From: Pseudomonas_T sp032052615
GTDB lineage: Bacteria > Pseudomonadota > Gammaproteobacteria > Pseudomonadales > Pseudomonadaceae
Length of the DNA: 64,000 nt
Assembly: GCA_032052615.1 (NCBI GenBank)
Contig: DAMBWF010000004.1
Span: 248,001 to 312,000 of the forward strand
Reading direction: 5' to 3'
The position numbers and the translations under genes were made by a program. The notes below the pieces were generated by a model, which saw only the letters and a list, made by a program, of their open reading frames with translations, did not search any database and had not been told where the DNA came from. Of the stretch, positions 28,912 to 39,129 are shown piece by piece. Numbering within the stretch: position 1 is the first letter of the stretch; each line of letters begins with the position of its first letter.

Positions 28912-29637
28912 TCAGGACGCGTTGCCCGTGACCTTGCGGCCTCCGACCGTGCCTTCCTTGAGCATGATCTGGTATTCCTTGCCGTCCTTCTCCACCTGAT
29001 GCAGGCGCACCAGCAGGTAGTCCCAGTCCTTGGCGAACCACAGCACGGTCTTGCGCGAGCTCTGGGTCGGGTCGCGGACCCGCTCGACCTTGATCGCGTC
29101 CACCGAGCCCGCCTGGGTATCGACCCGCTCCTCGCCGAGAACGCGGAAGTCGTAGGTCTCGACGTCCTCGCCGTCGATCACCTGGTAGCTCATGCTTTTC
29201 TTGCCGGCGGCCACATCGTGCTGCAGGGCCATCTGGTAGGTGGATTTGTCCAGCAGCCCACGGTTGAGCAGTTGCCGGACCGGCTCGCCCCGATCGTTGC
29301 CGATCACCTGTTTCTGGCTCCAATCGAAGTCCAGCTCCACTTGCTTGCCCTTGCCCAGGCCATTGCGGTTGAGGCGATAGCTCTGGGGCAGGAAGGCGTC
29401 CTTGTCCATTCGGAAGGTGCTCACTTCGCTGAGGCTGGCCACCAGCATGGAGGCCTCGAAGTCCAACTGCCAGCGCCCGTCGTCGAGCTTCTTCAAGGTG
29501 CGGCCGGCGGTGCCGCTGAACGGCACCTGCTTCCAGTCCGCGGTGTAGCTGGCGGTGAAGGGTTTCGGTTCGGCCGACTCCGCCGCGGCCAGGGGCAGCG
29601 TGACGAGGGCGAACAGCAAAAGCAGGGCACGACGCAT
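28912..29637 (-). CDS. DUF3108 periplasmic protein
   Basis: A 241-residue secreted protein with a signal peptide (MRRALLLLFALVTLPLAAAES). The mature part is typical DUF3108: FTASYTADWKQVPFSGTAGR near residues 27-46 and the later DWDYLLVRLHQVEKDGKEYQI segment near 210. The family is thought to be periplasmic beta-rich and of unknown function. It follows purN by 11 bases on the same strand, so it is probably co-transcribed with purM-purN, an arrangement I recall from Pseudomonas. Confidence 0.85.
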   Translation of the reverse strand: MRRALLLLFALVTLPLAAAESAEPKPFTASYTADWKQVPFSGTAGRTLKKLDDGRWQLDFEASMLVASLSEVSTFRMDKDAFLPQSYRLNRNGLGKGKQVELDFDWSQKQVIGNDRGEPVRQLLNRGLLDKSTYQMALQHDVAAGKKSMSYQVIDGEDVETYDFRVLGEERVDTQAGSVDAIKVERVRDPTQSSRKTVLWFAKDWDYLLVRLHQVEKDGKEYQIMLKEGTVGGRKVTGNAS

Positions 29638-29648
29638 TGGCGAGTCTC

Positions 29649-30299
29649 CTAATGACGAATCGTCCGGCCGCTGGCCGGCAGTGGTTCGCCGTCCAGTTCG
29701 GCGCCGGCGGCGCCGAGGCGCAGGCGGCCCTCGGCGAACCAGCGCACAGCCAGTGGGTAGATGAGGTGTTCCTGCACGTGAACGCGTTGGGCGAGGCTTT
29801 CCGGGGTGTCGTCCGGCCGGACCGGAATCACCGCCTGTACGACCAAAGGCCCCCCATCGAGTTCCTCGGTGACGAAATGCACGCTACAGCCGTGCTCGGT
29901 CTCGCCCGCCTCCAAGACGCGCTGGTGGGTGTGCAGGCCCTTGTGCTTGGGCAGCAGCGACGGGTGGATGTTCAGCAGGCGGCCTTCGAAGTGGCGCACG
30001 AAGTCGGTGGTGAGGATGCGCATGAAGCCGGCCAGCACCACCAGGTCGGCTCCGCGCGCGTCGATGGCCTCGATCAGCGCCGCGTCGAACGCCTCGCGGC
30101 CGTCGAAGGTCTTGTGGTCGAGCACCACGGTCTCGATGCCGGCTTGCTCGGCGCGGCGCAGCCCGTAGGCGTCGGCGCGATTGGAGATCACCGCCGCGAG
30201 GCGGGCGGGGATGTCGCCGGCGCCGACGCGGTCGATCAATGCCTGCAGGTTGCTGCCGCCACCGGAGATCAGCACCACCACATTGCAGGGTGTCGTCAT
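29649..30299 (-). CDS. purN: PurN, phosphoribosylglycinamide formyltransferase
   Basis: PurN transfers a formyl group from 10-formyl-tetrahydrofolate to glycinamide ribonucleotide in purine synthesis. The start at 30299 gives MTTPCNVVVLISGGGSNLQA and 216 residues, and the ATG overlaps the purM stop (TGATG), so the two are translationally coupled. Active-site residues are present: NIHPSLLP (Asn, His) near residue 106 and the Asp in EELDGGPLV near 144. Confidence 0.96.
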   Translation of the reverse strand: MTTPCNVVVLISGGGSNLQALIDRVGAGDIPARLAAVISNRADAYGLRRAEQAGIETVVLDHKTFDGREAFDAALIEAIDARGADLVVLAGFMRILTTDFVRHFEGRLLNIHPSLLPKHKGLHTHQRVLEAGETEHGCSVHFVTEELDGGPLVVQAVIPVRPDDTPESLAQRVHVQEHLIYPLAVRWFAEGRLRLGAAGAELDGEPLPASGRTIRH

Positions 30300-31357
30300 C
30301 AGTGGCCTTTCAGGTTGTTCAGCACCACGCGCGGCGCGTTTTCCGCGGCTTCGCCGATGCGGCCGATCACCCAGGGTTGCTCGCCCGCCTCGCGCAGCGC
30401 CTGCAGCGCCGCCTCGACGTCCTGTTGGGCGACGCAGACGACCATGCCGACGCCGCAGTTGAGTACCCGGTGCATTTCCGTCTCGTCGACGTTGCCCTGG
30501 CGCTGAAGCCAGTCGAACACCGCCGGACGCTGCCAACTGGCGACGTCGATCAGCGCCTGGGCGCCCTGGGGCAGCACGCGGGGGATGTTCTCCAGCAGGC
30601 CGCCGCCGGTGATGTGGGCCATGGCCTTGACCGCGCCGGTCCGCTCGATCAGTTGCAGCAACGGCTTGACGTAGATGCGGGTCGGCGCCATCAGCAGGTC
30701 GGCCAGCGGGCGGCCGTCGAGGGCGACGCTGGCGATATCGGTGCCGGCCACTTCGATGATCTTGCGGATCAGGGAATAACCGTTGGAGTGGGGGCCGGAG
30801 GAGGGCAGGGCGATCAGGGCGTCGCCAGCGACCACCTTCGAGCCGTCGATGATCTCGGCCTTTTCCACCACGCCGACGCAGAAGCCGGCCAGGTCATAGT
30901 CCTCGCCTTCGTACATGCCGGGCATCTCGGCGGTCTCGCCGCCCACCAGGGCGCAGCCGGCCTGTTCGCATCCGGCGCCGATGCCGGTCACCACGCGGGC
31001 GGCGACGTCGACGTTGAGCTTGCCCGTGGCGTAGTAGTCGAGGAAGAACAGGGGCTCGGCGCCGCAGACCACCAGGTCGTTCACGCACATGGCCACCAGG
31101 TCGATGCCGATGTCATCGTGCTTACCCAGGTCCATGGCCAGGCGCAGCTTGGTGCCGACGCCATCGGTGCCGGAGACCAGCACCGGCTGCCGGTAGCCGG
31201 CGGGAATCTCGCACAGGGCGCCGAACCCGCCCAGGCCACCCATCACCTCGGGACGCGCGGTGCGCTTGGCCACGCCTTTGATGCGTTCGACCAGCGCTTC
31301 TCCAGCGTCGATGTCGACACCGGCGTCCTTGTAGCTGAGGGAGGGTTGCTTGCTCAT
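30299..31357 (-). CDS. purM: PurM, phosphoribosylformylglycinamidine cyclo-ligase
   Basis: PurM closes the imidazole ring to form aminoimidazole ribonucleotide, using ATP. The 352 residues have normal length. Recognisable segments include SYKDAGVDIDAGEALV at the N terminus, VSGTDGVGTKLRLA (about 58-71), LVGGETAEMPGMY (about 136-148) and ITGGGLLENIPRVLP near 250. It is the first gene of a purM-purN-DUF3108 unit and is divergent from the DUF2066 gene. Confidence 0.97.
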   Translation of the reverse strand: MSKQPSLSYKDAGVDIDAGEALVERIKGVAKRTARPEVMGGLGGFGALCEIPAGYRQPVLVSGTDGVGTKLRLAMDLGKHDDIGIDLVAMCVNDLVVCGAEPLFFLDYYATGKLNVDVAARVVTGIGAGCEQAGCALVGGETAEMPGMYEGEDYDLAGFCVGVVEKAEIIDGSKVVAGDALIALPSSGPHSNGYSLIRKIIEVAGTDIASVALDGRPLADLLMAPTRIYVKPLLQLIERTGAVKAMAHITGGGLLENIPRVLPQGAQALIDVASWQRPAVFDWLQRQGNVDETEMHRVLNCGVGMVVCVAQQDVEAALQALREAGEQPWVIGRIGEAAENAPRVVLNNLKGH

Positions 31358-31552
31358 GATCCAGGCCCTTGAAGGAAAGTCGGGTCGGCGGCGCGTATCC
31401 GCCGGTCTGCGAAGGCCGCGGATTTTATCAGGCTTGCTGAAGAGCGGCCATCGCGGCGGCCCGCGCGGCAGGACGGCGAGAGGCTCGGTTGCCGCCCGCC
31501 GGGCGGCTGTTTAAGGTAGGGTTCCTTTTTTCGCTCGAGCTGCGAGAGTCCC

Positions 31553-32572
31553 ATGCGCGCCATCGCCCGCCTGCTTGTCCTGAGTCTGTCGCTGTCCAGC
31601 CTGTCGGCCGTCGCCGAGAACGTCACCACCCTGTACCAGGTCCGCGAGCCGGTCGCCAGCCAGCAGCCCGAGGCCCGCGACCAGGGGTTGGCTCGGGCCC
31701 TCGACACGCTGCTGGTGCGCCTGACCGGGGATCGCAAGGCGGTGGAGAACCCGGCCTTGGCCGGCGTGCGCAAGGACCCGCAACAAGTGATCGGCCAGTA
31801 CGCCTATGACGGCGATGCGCTGGTAGTGGAATTCGACCCGGTCAGCACGGACCGCAGCCTGCGCCAGGCGGGGTTGCCGGTGTGGGGCGCCAATCGCCCG
31901 AGCCTGCTGGTCTGGTGGCTCAACGAATCCGCCGACGGCGCCAGCCTGGTGGGGGACGGTCAGGAGGCCGCGCGCCTGCTGCGCGGCGCCGGCGAGTACC
32001 GGGGCCTGCCGCTGCGCCTGCCGTTGGCGGACCTCGGCGAGCAACTGGTGGCCACCCCCGAGGCGCTGGAAGCGGCCAGGCCCGATGCGCTGCGCCCGGT
32101 GTCCGAGCGCTACGGCGCCGATGCCCTGCTGGCGGTTCACGCCCGCGAGGCGAACGGCGCCTGGCAGGGCCAGTGGCGGCTGTGGCTGGGCGAGACCGCC
32201 GAAGAGGGCCGCGCCGAGGGTGCCACCCCGGCGGCGCTGGCCGACGCGGTGATGCTGGCGGTGGCCGAGCGGCTGGCGCCGCGCTTCGTCGCTCTGCCGG
32301 GCACCGGCAGCGAACTCACCGTGGAGATCCAGGGCGTCGACCTCAGTCGCTACGCCGACCTGGAGCGCCTGCTGGAGCCCCTGGGTGGACGCCTGCTGGG
32401 CGTGGAGGGCGACCGTCTGCGCTACCGGGTTACCGCCACCGTGGAGCAATTGCGGGCGCAACTGGCATTGGCCCACTTGCAGCCAGTCGCCGACGCGCCG
32501 CCCGCCGCGCCCGTCGAGGGCCAGCCGGCGCCCGCCCCGGCACCGAATGACGGCGTGCTGCGCTTCCGCTGA
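31553..32572 (+). CDS. DUF2066 exported protein
   Basis: A 339-residue protein with a signal peptide (MRAIARLLVLSLSLSSLSAVAEN). The body contains the YQVREPV and LDTLLVRLTGDR segments near residues 25-60 and the WWLNE region near 120, which I associate with DUF2066. The C-terminal 25 residues are a proline/alanine-rich, probably flexible tail. Its role is not known. It lies upstream of the AI-2E family permease gene with a 41-base gap and is divergent from purM, as in Pseudomonas. Confidence 0.85.
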   Translation: MRAIARLLVLSLSLSSLSAVAENVTTLYQVREPVASQQPEARDQGLARALDTLLVRLTGDRKAVENPALAGVRKDPQQVIGQYAYDGDALVVEFDPVSTDRSLRQAGLPVWGANRPSLLVWWLNESADGASLVGDGQEAARLLRGAGEYRGLPLRLPLADLGEQLVATPEALEAARPDALRPVSERYGADALLAVHAREANGAWQGQWRLWLGETAEEGRAEGATPAALADAVMLAVAERLAPRFVALPGTGSELTVEIQGVDLSRYADLERLLEPLGGRLLGVEGDRLRYRVTATVEQLRAQLALAHLQPVADAPPAAPVEGQPAPAPAPNDGVLRFR

Positions 32573-32613
32573 AGCCCGCGCGCCGTCCCCCGTTTTCCTT
32601 TCGAGAGACGTCC

Positions 32614-33771
32614 ATGCCCGAATCCCGTCGCTGGTTGTGGCTGGCCGGCCTGCTGTTCGCCGGCTGGCTGATCTACCTGATTTCGCCGATCCTCACGCCG
32701 TTCCTGGTGGCCATGCTGCTGGCTTATCTCGGCGATCCGCTGGTGGATCGCCTGGAGCGCGCCGGTCTGTCCCGCACATGGGGCGTGGTGGTGGTGTTCA
32801 CGCTGTTCACCGCGCTCTGGCTGGTGCTGCTGGTGGTGCTGGTGCCGATGCTCGGCAAGCAACTGGTGAAGCTCTACCAGACGTTGCCGCAGATGCTCGA
32901 CTGGTTGCAGCACGTGGCGCTGCCCTGGGTCCAGGCCCGCTTCGGCCTGGCCGAGGGCTTCTGGCGCTTCGACCGGCTCAAGACAGCGTTGTCCTCCCAC
33001 CTGGACCAGACCACCGATATCGTCGGCGTGGTGCTCAGCCAAGCCACCGCCTCGGGGCTGGCGCTGCTGGCCTGGCTGGGCAACCTGTTGCTGATCCCGG
33101 TGGTGTGCTTCTACCTGTTGCGGGACTGGGACCTGATGATGGCGAAGCTGCGTGGGTTGCTGCCGCGCGGCCACGAAGGACAGGTGGTACGCCTGGCCGG
33201 GGAGTGCCATGAAGTGCTCGGCGCGTTCATCCGTGGGCAGTTGCTGGTGATGCTGGCCCTGGGAGCGATCTATGCGGTGGGCCTGATGATCGTCGGCCTC
33301 GACCTGGGCTTGCTGATCGGCGTACTGGCGGGCCTGGCGAGCATCGTGCCCTATATGGGCTTCGTGGTCGGCTTCGGCTCGGCCGTCGTCGCCACCCTGT
33401 TCCAGCACGGGGGCTTCGAGCTGTACCCGATGCTCGGCGTGGTGGCGGTATTCGGCATCGGCCAGGCCTTGGAAGGCATGCTGCTCACCCCGTTACTGGT
33501 GGGCGACCGCATCGGCCTGCACCCGGTGGCGGTGATCTTCGCCGTGCTCGCCGGCGGGCAACTGTTCGGCTTCACCGGGGTGCTGCTGGCGCTGCCGGTG
33601 GCCGCGGTGATCATGGTGCTGCTGCGCCACGTCCATGCGCTGTACAAGCGTTCGGACACCTATGTGGCGGGCGCCATGGTCGAGGTGGAACTCATCGACC
33701 CAGCGCCCGGCGATCCGGTGCCCGGCAATCCGGTGGCCGGCAATCCGGTGCCCGACGACCCGATACGCTAA
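32614..33771 (+). CDS. AI-2E family (PerM-like) membrane permease
   Basis: A 385-residue inner-membrane protein with about eight hydrophobic helices in the usual two groups (residues about 8-40, 55-80, and 150 to 345). The C-terminal half has the family pattern GQLLVMLALGAIYAVGL, IGVLAGLASIVPYMGF and GDRIGLHPVAVIFAVL. Family members transport diverse small molecules, so a substrate cannot be named. The last 25 residues are a proline/glycine repeat that the family does not normally have. It converges on gap with a 10-base gap. Confidence 0.9.
   Translation: MPESRRWLWLAGLLFAGWLIYLISPILTPFLVAMLLAYLGDPLVDRLERAGLSRTWGVVVVFTLFTALWLVLLVVLVPMLGKQLVKLYQTLPQMLDWLQHVALPWVQARFGLAEGFWRFDRLKTALSSHLDQTTDIVGVVLSQATASGLALLAWLGNLLLIPVVCFYLLRDWDLMMAKLRGLLPRGHEGQVVRLAGECHEVLGAFIRGQLLVMLALGAIYAVGLMIVGLDLGLLIGVLAGLASIVPYMGFVVGFGSAVVATLFQHGGFELYPMLGVVAVFGIGQALEGMLLTPLLVGDRIGLHPVAVIFAVLAGGQLFGFTGVLLALPVAAVIMVLLRHVHALYKRSDTYVAGAMVEVELIDPAPGDPVPGNPVAGNPVPDDPIR
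33709..33765 (+). repeat. In-frame 15-bp tandem repeat at the end of the permease gene
   Basis: Four imperfect copies of a 15-bp unit of the form GGCAATCCGGTGCCC encode successive [G/D]-[N/D]-P-[V/I]-x pentapeptides just before the stop. Two copies (around 33725-33750) are nearly identical, which suggests recent slippage. Confidence 0.75.
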
Positions 33772-33781
33772 AGGCGCCGTC

Positions 33782-34786
33782 TCACGACGCGGCGTTCCAC
33801 CAGGCGAGGCTGGTATCCAGCATGCGCCAGGAGAACGCCCATTCGTTGTCGTACCAGGCCATGACCTTGACCATCCGGCCGCTGACCTTGGTGTGGTTGG
33901 CGTCGAAGATCGACGAGCGGGGATCGTGGTTGAAATCATGGGAGACCAGCGGGGCGTCGTTGTAGCCGAAGGTGGCGGAGCCCTCGGTCGCCGCCTTGAA
34001 CAGCCGGTTCACTTCCTCGGCGCTGGTCTCGCGTCGTACCAGCACCGTCAGGTCCACCAGGGACACGTTGATCAGCGGCACCCGCACCGCCAGGCCGGTC
34101 AGCTTGCCCGCCAGTTCCGGCAGCACCAGCCCCACGGCTTCCGCCGCGCCGGTCTTGGTGGGAATCATCGACTGGGTCGCGGACCGGGCGCGGTAGATGT
34201 CCTTGTGGTAGACATCCGACAGGTTCTGGTCATTGGTATAGGCGTGGATGGTGGTCATCAGCCCGCTTTCGATCCCCAGTTCCCGCTCCAGCACCTGGAC
34301 GACCGGGGCCAGGCAATTGGTGGTGCAGGACGCGTTGGAGACGACTTGGTGGGATTGGCGGAGCACGCCTTCGTTGACCCCATACACCACCGTGGCATCG
34401 GCGCCCTTGCCGGGCGCGGAGATCAGCACTTTCTTCGCGCCCGCTTGAAGGTGGGCGGCGGCCTTGTCGCGCTGGGTGAAGCGCCCGGTGCATTCCAGCA
34501 CGATATCCACGTCTAGACTTTTCCAAGGCAGTTGCGTCGGATCCTGCACCGCGCTGACGGCGATGCGCGTGTCGTCGACCCACAAGGCTTCCTCGTCATG
34601 ACGAACGTCGGCGGGAAAAATCCCGTGGACGCTGTCGTACTTGAGTAGGTGGGCATTGATTCGCGCATCGCCCAGGTCATTGATGGCGACGATGTCCAGC
34701 TTGTCGCGCTGGGGGTGTTCGTGCAGGGCACGCAAGACGTTACGACCGACCCGGCCGAAGCCGTTGATGGCGAGACGAATGGCCAT
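33782..34786 (-). CDS. gap: Glyceraldehyde-3-phosphate dehydrogenase (type I)
   Basis: GAPDH oxidises glyceraldehyde-3-phosphate to 1,3-bisphosphoglycerate. The 334 residues are standard. The NAD motif INGFGRVGRNVLR is at residues 7-19, and the catalytic Cys154 sits in SNASCTTNCLAP. Asp33-type (INDL) sequence indicates NAD preference. The ATG at 34786 has AAGGAAC upstream. It is divergent from edd across 117 bp, so the lower ED-derived triose is handled by a gene sharing the control region with edd, as in other pseudomonads. Confidence 0.96.
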   Translation of the reverse strand: MAIRLAINGFGRVGRNVLRALHEHPQRDKLDIVAINDLGDARINAHLLKYDSVHGIFPADVRHDEEALWVDDTRIAVSAVQDPTQLPWKSLDVDIVLECTGRFTQRDKAAAHLQAGAKKVLISAPGKGADATVVYGVNEGVLRQSHQVVSNASCTTNCLAPVVQVLERELGIESGLMTTIHAYTNDQNLSDVYHKDIYRARSATQSMIPTKTGAAEAVGLVLPELAGKLTGLAVRVPLINVSLVDLTVLVRRETSAEEVNRLFKAATEGSATFGYNDAPLVSHDFNHDPRSSIFDANHTKVSGRMVKVMAWYDNEWAFSWRMLDTSLAWWNAAS

Positions 34787-34903
34787 GGAGAGGTTCCTTT
34801 GTTAGTTACAAATAACTATTCAAAGTAAGCATGGGCCAGTATGGCGGTTCTTGCCTCAATTTTTGGTTAGGAAAACTACATTCACCGATCCGCGAGAATA
34901 GCC
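34787..34903. promoter_or_regulatory. gap-edd divergent promoter region with HexR-like palindromes
   Basis: This 117-bp A/T-rich gap must hold both promoters. Two sequences resemble the HexR operator (TTGT-N7/8-ACAA) described for P. putida: TTTGT-TAGTT-ACAAA at 34798-34812, with perfect arms but a spacer of five, and GGTTAGGAAAACTACA near 34865-34880, with an imperfect half-site. Neither is an exact match. HexR, the KDPG-responsive repressor, is not encoded in this window. Confidence 0.35.
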
Positions 34904-36730
<1,827 letters not shown>

Positions 36731-36782
36731 CGAAACGTTCCGGGAACGTGGCCGCGACCCGTTCCGGGGCAGGGGGGCGAAC

Positions 36783-37772
36783 ATGGATCATGGAACCGCG
36801 CCGGGCCCGGTGACGCTGGTGGGCGATATCGGCGGCACCAACGCTCGTTTCGCCCTGTGGCGCGACGAGCGCCTGGAAAGCGTGAAAGTGCTGGCCTGCT
36901 CCGACTTCGCCCGGCCGGAACTGGCCGTGCGCGAATACCTGCAACGGACCGGGGTGCCGCTGTCGGCGGTGGAGGCGGTGTGCCTCGCCTGTGCCGGCCC
37001 GGTGGGCGCCGGCGATTTCTACTTCACCAACAACCACTGGACGATCAACCGGGCGGCGTTCCGCGCCGAGCTGGGGTTGCGCCACCTGCTGCTGGTCAAC
37101 GATTTCTCCACCATGGCCTGGGCCGCCTCCCGGCTCGGGCCGGAATACCTGGCGCCGGTCCGTCCGGGCGTCGCCCTGGCGGATCGGGTCCGCCTGGTCA
37201 TCGGACCGGGCACCGGCCTGGGGGTGGGCGCCCTGCTGCCGGTGGGAGACGGACGCTGGGAGGTACTGCCGTGCGAAGGCGGTCATGTCGACCTGCCCGT
37301 GACCTCGGAGCGGGATTTCCAGGTGTGGCAGCGGCTGCGGGAGCGCCATGGCCACGTATCCGCCGAGCGGGTGCTGTGCGGCAACGGGTTGCAGGCGCTC
37401 TACGAATTGAGTTGCGCGCTGGATGGCGTGGCGCCTCGCGCGCGCAACGCGGCGGAGGTCGGTGCCCTCGCCCTGGCGGGCGATGCCCAGGCCGACGCGG
37501 CGCTGGAGCATTTTTTCCTCTGGCTGGCGCGGGTGGCGGGCAACGCCGTGCTGACCCTGGGCGCGCTGGGCGGGGTGTATGTCACGGGTGGCATCGTGCC
37601 GCGTTTCCTCGACCGGTTTCGCCGCAGCGGTTTCGCCGAGGCCTTCGCCGCCCGGGGCAAGACCAGTGGCCCTTATCTGGCGACGGTGCCGGTATGGGTG
37701 GTGACCGCCGAGTATCCCGGGTTGTTCGGCGCCGGGGTCGCTCTGCAACAGGCCCTCGCGCGGCGCGCCTGA
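36783..37772 (+). CDS. glk: Glucokinase (Glk)
   Basis: Glk phosphorylates glucose with ATP to feed the ED pathway. The 329 residues belong to the bacterial glucokinase family, with the phosphate-binding loop LVGDIGGTNARFAL at residues 11-24, the sugar-binding NDFSTMAW segment near 100, the ATP motif VIGPGTGLGVGAL near 140, and the CEGGHVDL zinc/substrate region near 161. The start at 36783 gives MDHGTAPGPVTLVGD. It lies 52 bases after edd and 91 bases before the mutarotase gene. Confidence 0.95.
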   Translation: MDHGTAPGPVTLVGDIGGTNARFALWRDERLESVKVLACSDFARPELAVREYLQRTGVPLSAVEAVCLACAGPVGAGDFYFTNNHWTINRAAFRAELGLRHLLLVNDFSTMAWAASRLGPEYLAPVRPGVALADRVRLVIGPGTGLGVGALLPVGDGRWEVLPCEGGHVDLPVTSERDFQVWQRLRERHGHVSAERVLCGNGLQALYELSCALDGVAPRARNAAEVGALALAGDAQADAALEHFFLWLARVAGNAVLTLGALGGVYVTGGIVPRFLDRFRRSGFAEAFAARGKTSGPYLATVPVWVVTAEYPGLFGAGVALQQALARRA

Positions 37773-37863
37773 GCGGGGCGGTCCCGGTGGTCGGGCGTGG
37801 GCCTTTCGGGGACAATCCCCCTTTCGTCGGTGCGTGCCGCACCCAGCCGACCAGCAGGCTTCC

Positions 37864-38745
37864 ATGATCGATCATCCACCCCGGGCCCGCCGACGCGCGG
37901 GCCTCGCTCCCGCCAGCGTGCACGACCACCCGTTGCAGCGCTTTTTCCATGGCATGGGCGGCAAGCGTCCCTTCGACTGGGTGCGTTTCCAGCGCCGCGA
38001 CCTGCTGCTGATCGACCATCCCCTGTGCCAGGCGGTATTCAGCCGCCATGGGGCGCAGTTGCTGCATTTCCAGCCCCAGGGCGAGCGCCCGTTGCTCTGG
38101 TGCGCCACCCAGTGGCCCAGCGCGGACCCCCTGCGGGGCGGCGTGGTGGTGTGCTGGCCGTGGTTCGACAACCATCCCGTCGACGGCCGGGCGCCCCGGC
38201 ACGGCTGGGCGCGCCGCCTGGAATGGCGTTTGGCGGACGCCCACGCCGACGACTTCAAGGTGTCCCTGAGCTGGCGACTGGACTTGGAGGATTGGCACCT
38301 GCGCCTCGATGCGCGCCTCGGGCGGGACGTGGAACTGGAACTATGCAGCTATCACGAAGAGGATGGCGACTGCCTGTTCAGTTGCGCGTTACAGCCTTAC
38401 TGGCGGGTCGGAGCCCTGAGCCGCTCGGCGTTGCAAGCGGTCGATCTGGCGGATGGGCATCCCCTGGCGAGCCCATGGCGGCCCGGCGGCGCCACCAAGC
38501 AGGTGATCCACCAGCCCGGCGGGTTGGTGCTGGACGACAGTGGCTGGCAACGACGCCTGCGCATCGACCGGACCCAGAACGCCAGTAGCCTGGTCTGGCA
38601 CCCCGGTAGCCGCGCCCTCGACCAGCTCGAACCCGGCGATGCCGAACGCTTCCTGTGCGTGGGCGCCGCTGCCTATCGGCCAGGCGGATTGTGCGTGGCG
38701 CCGGGGGAGCGGGTTCGCCTGAGCCTACGGGCGACGCTGCTCTGA
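37864..38745 (+). CDS. D-hexose-6-phosphate mutarotase (aldose-1-epimerase-like, YeaD type)
   Basis: Proteins of this group interconvert the alpha and beta anomers of glucose-6-phosphate, which speeds delivery of the beta form to Zwf. The 293 residues are normal length. Segments AVFSRHGAQLLHFQP, LLWCATQW, GGVVVCWPWF and PRHGWARRLEW (histidine near residue 118) fit the family. The ATG at 37864 follows AGCAGG; an in-frame ATG 30 bases upstream is less likely. It sits between glk and zwf, so a role in the ED route is inferred. Confidence 0.88.
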   Translation: MIDHPPRARRRAGLAPASVHDHPLQRFFHGMGGKRPFDWVRFQRRDLLLIDHPLCQAVFSRHGAQLLHFQPQGERPLLWCATQWPSADPLRGGVVVCWPWFDNHPVDGRAPRHGWARRLEWRLADAHADDFKVSLSWRLDLEDWHLRLDARLGRDVELELCSYHEEDGDCLFSCALQPYWRVGALSRSALQAVDLADGHPLASPWRPGGATKQVIHQPGGLVLDDSGWQRRLRIDRTQNASSLVWHPGSRALDQLEPGDAERFLCVGAAAYRPGGLCVAPGERVRLSLRATLL

Positions 38746-39129
38746 AAGGGCAGGGGGCCACCGGCGCGGGCGGCGCTGGGCGTTCCTCGTTCTGCGCCGG
38801 CGCGCCGTGCCGCTGGCGCCCGTGACCCGCGCCTCCAAGCAAGGCGAGCCGGCCGAGGTCCGTCCCGGCGGACGATCATGGGCGGGGTCCTTGGCGGCCT
38901 TGTGCTCGGCCGTCATCCGTTGCAGACGCGCCGGGGTCCGTTGCGGCGGGTCGTTCATCGGCTGCTCGGCGGGGGACGACGCGCCCCGGTGAACAAGCGC
39001 GGCGGCGGGCTATCCTAACGACATGGCCCGGGCGGGACCCCCTCGTCGCGGCCCTCCGGCGGTACTGGCGTTTCATGAGATGACCGATGAAAGCCATGCC
39101 CATGACCCTCTTCCATCGCGGGTAACGAC
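38746..39129. other. Gene-free region upstream of zwf
   Basis: This 384-bp, very G/C-rich stretch separates the mutarotase gene from zwf. I see no TTGT-N7/8-ACAA box, no strong terminator and no hexR or gltR gene. A 77-codon frame on the minus strand from 38958 has a plausible beginning (MNDPPQRTPARLQRM) but no ribosome binding site and an arginine-rich shadow-like tail. I do not annotate it as a gene. Confidence 0.5.

Noticed and set aside
38725..38958. 77-codon minus-strand frame upstream of zwf
   Set aside because: The first 30 residues look protein-like, but there is no ribosome binding site and the rest is arginine-rich shadow-like sequence. It remains open but unsupported.
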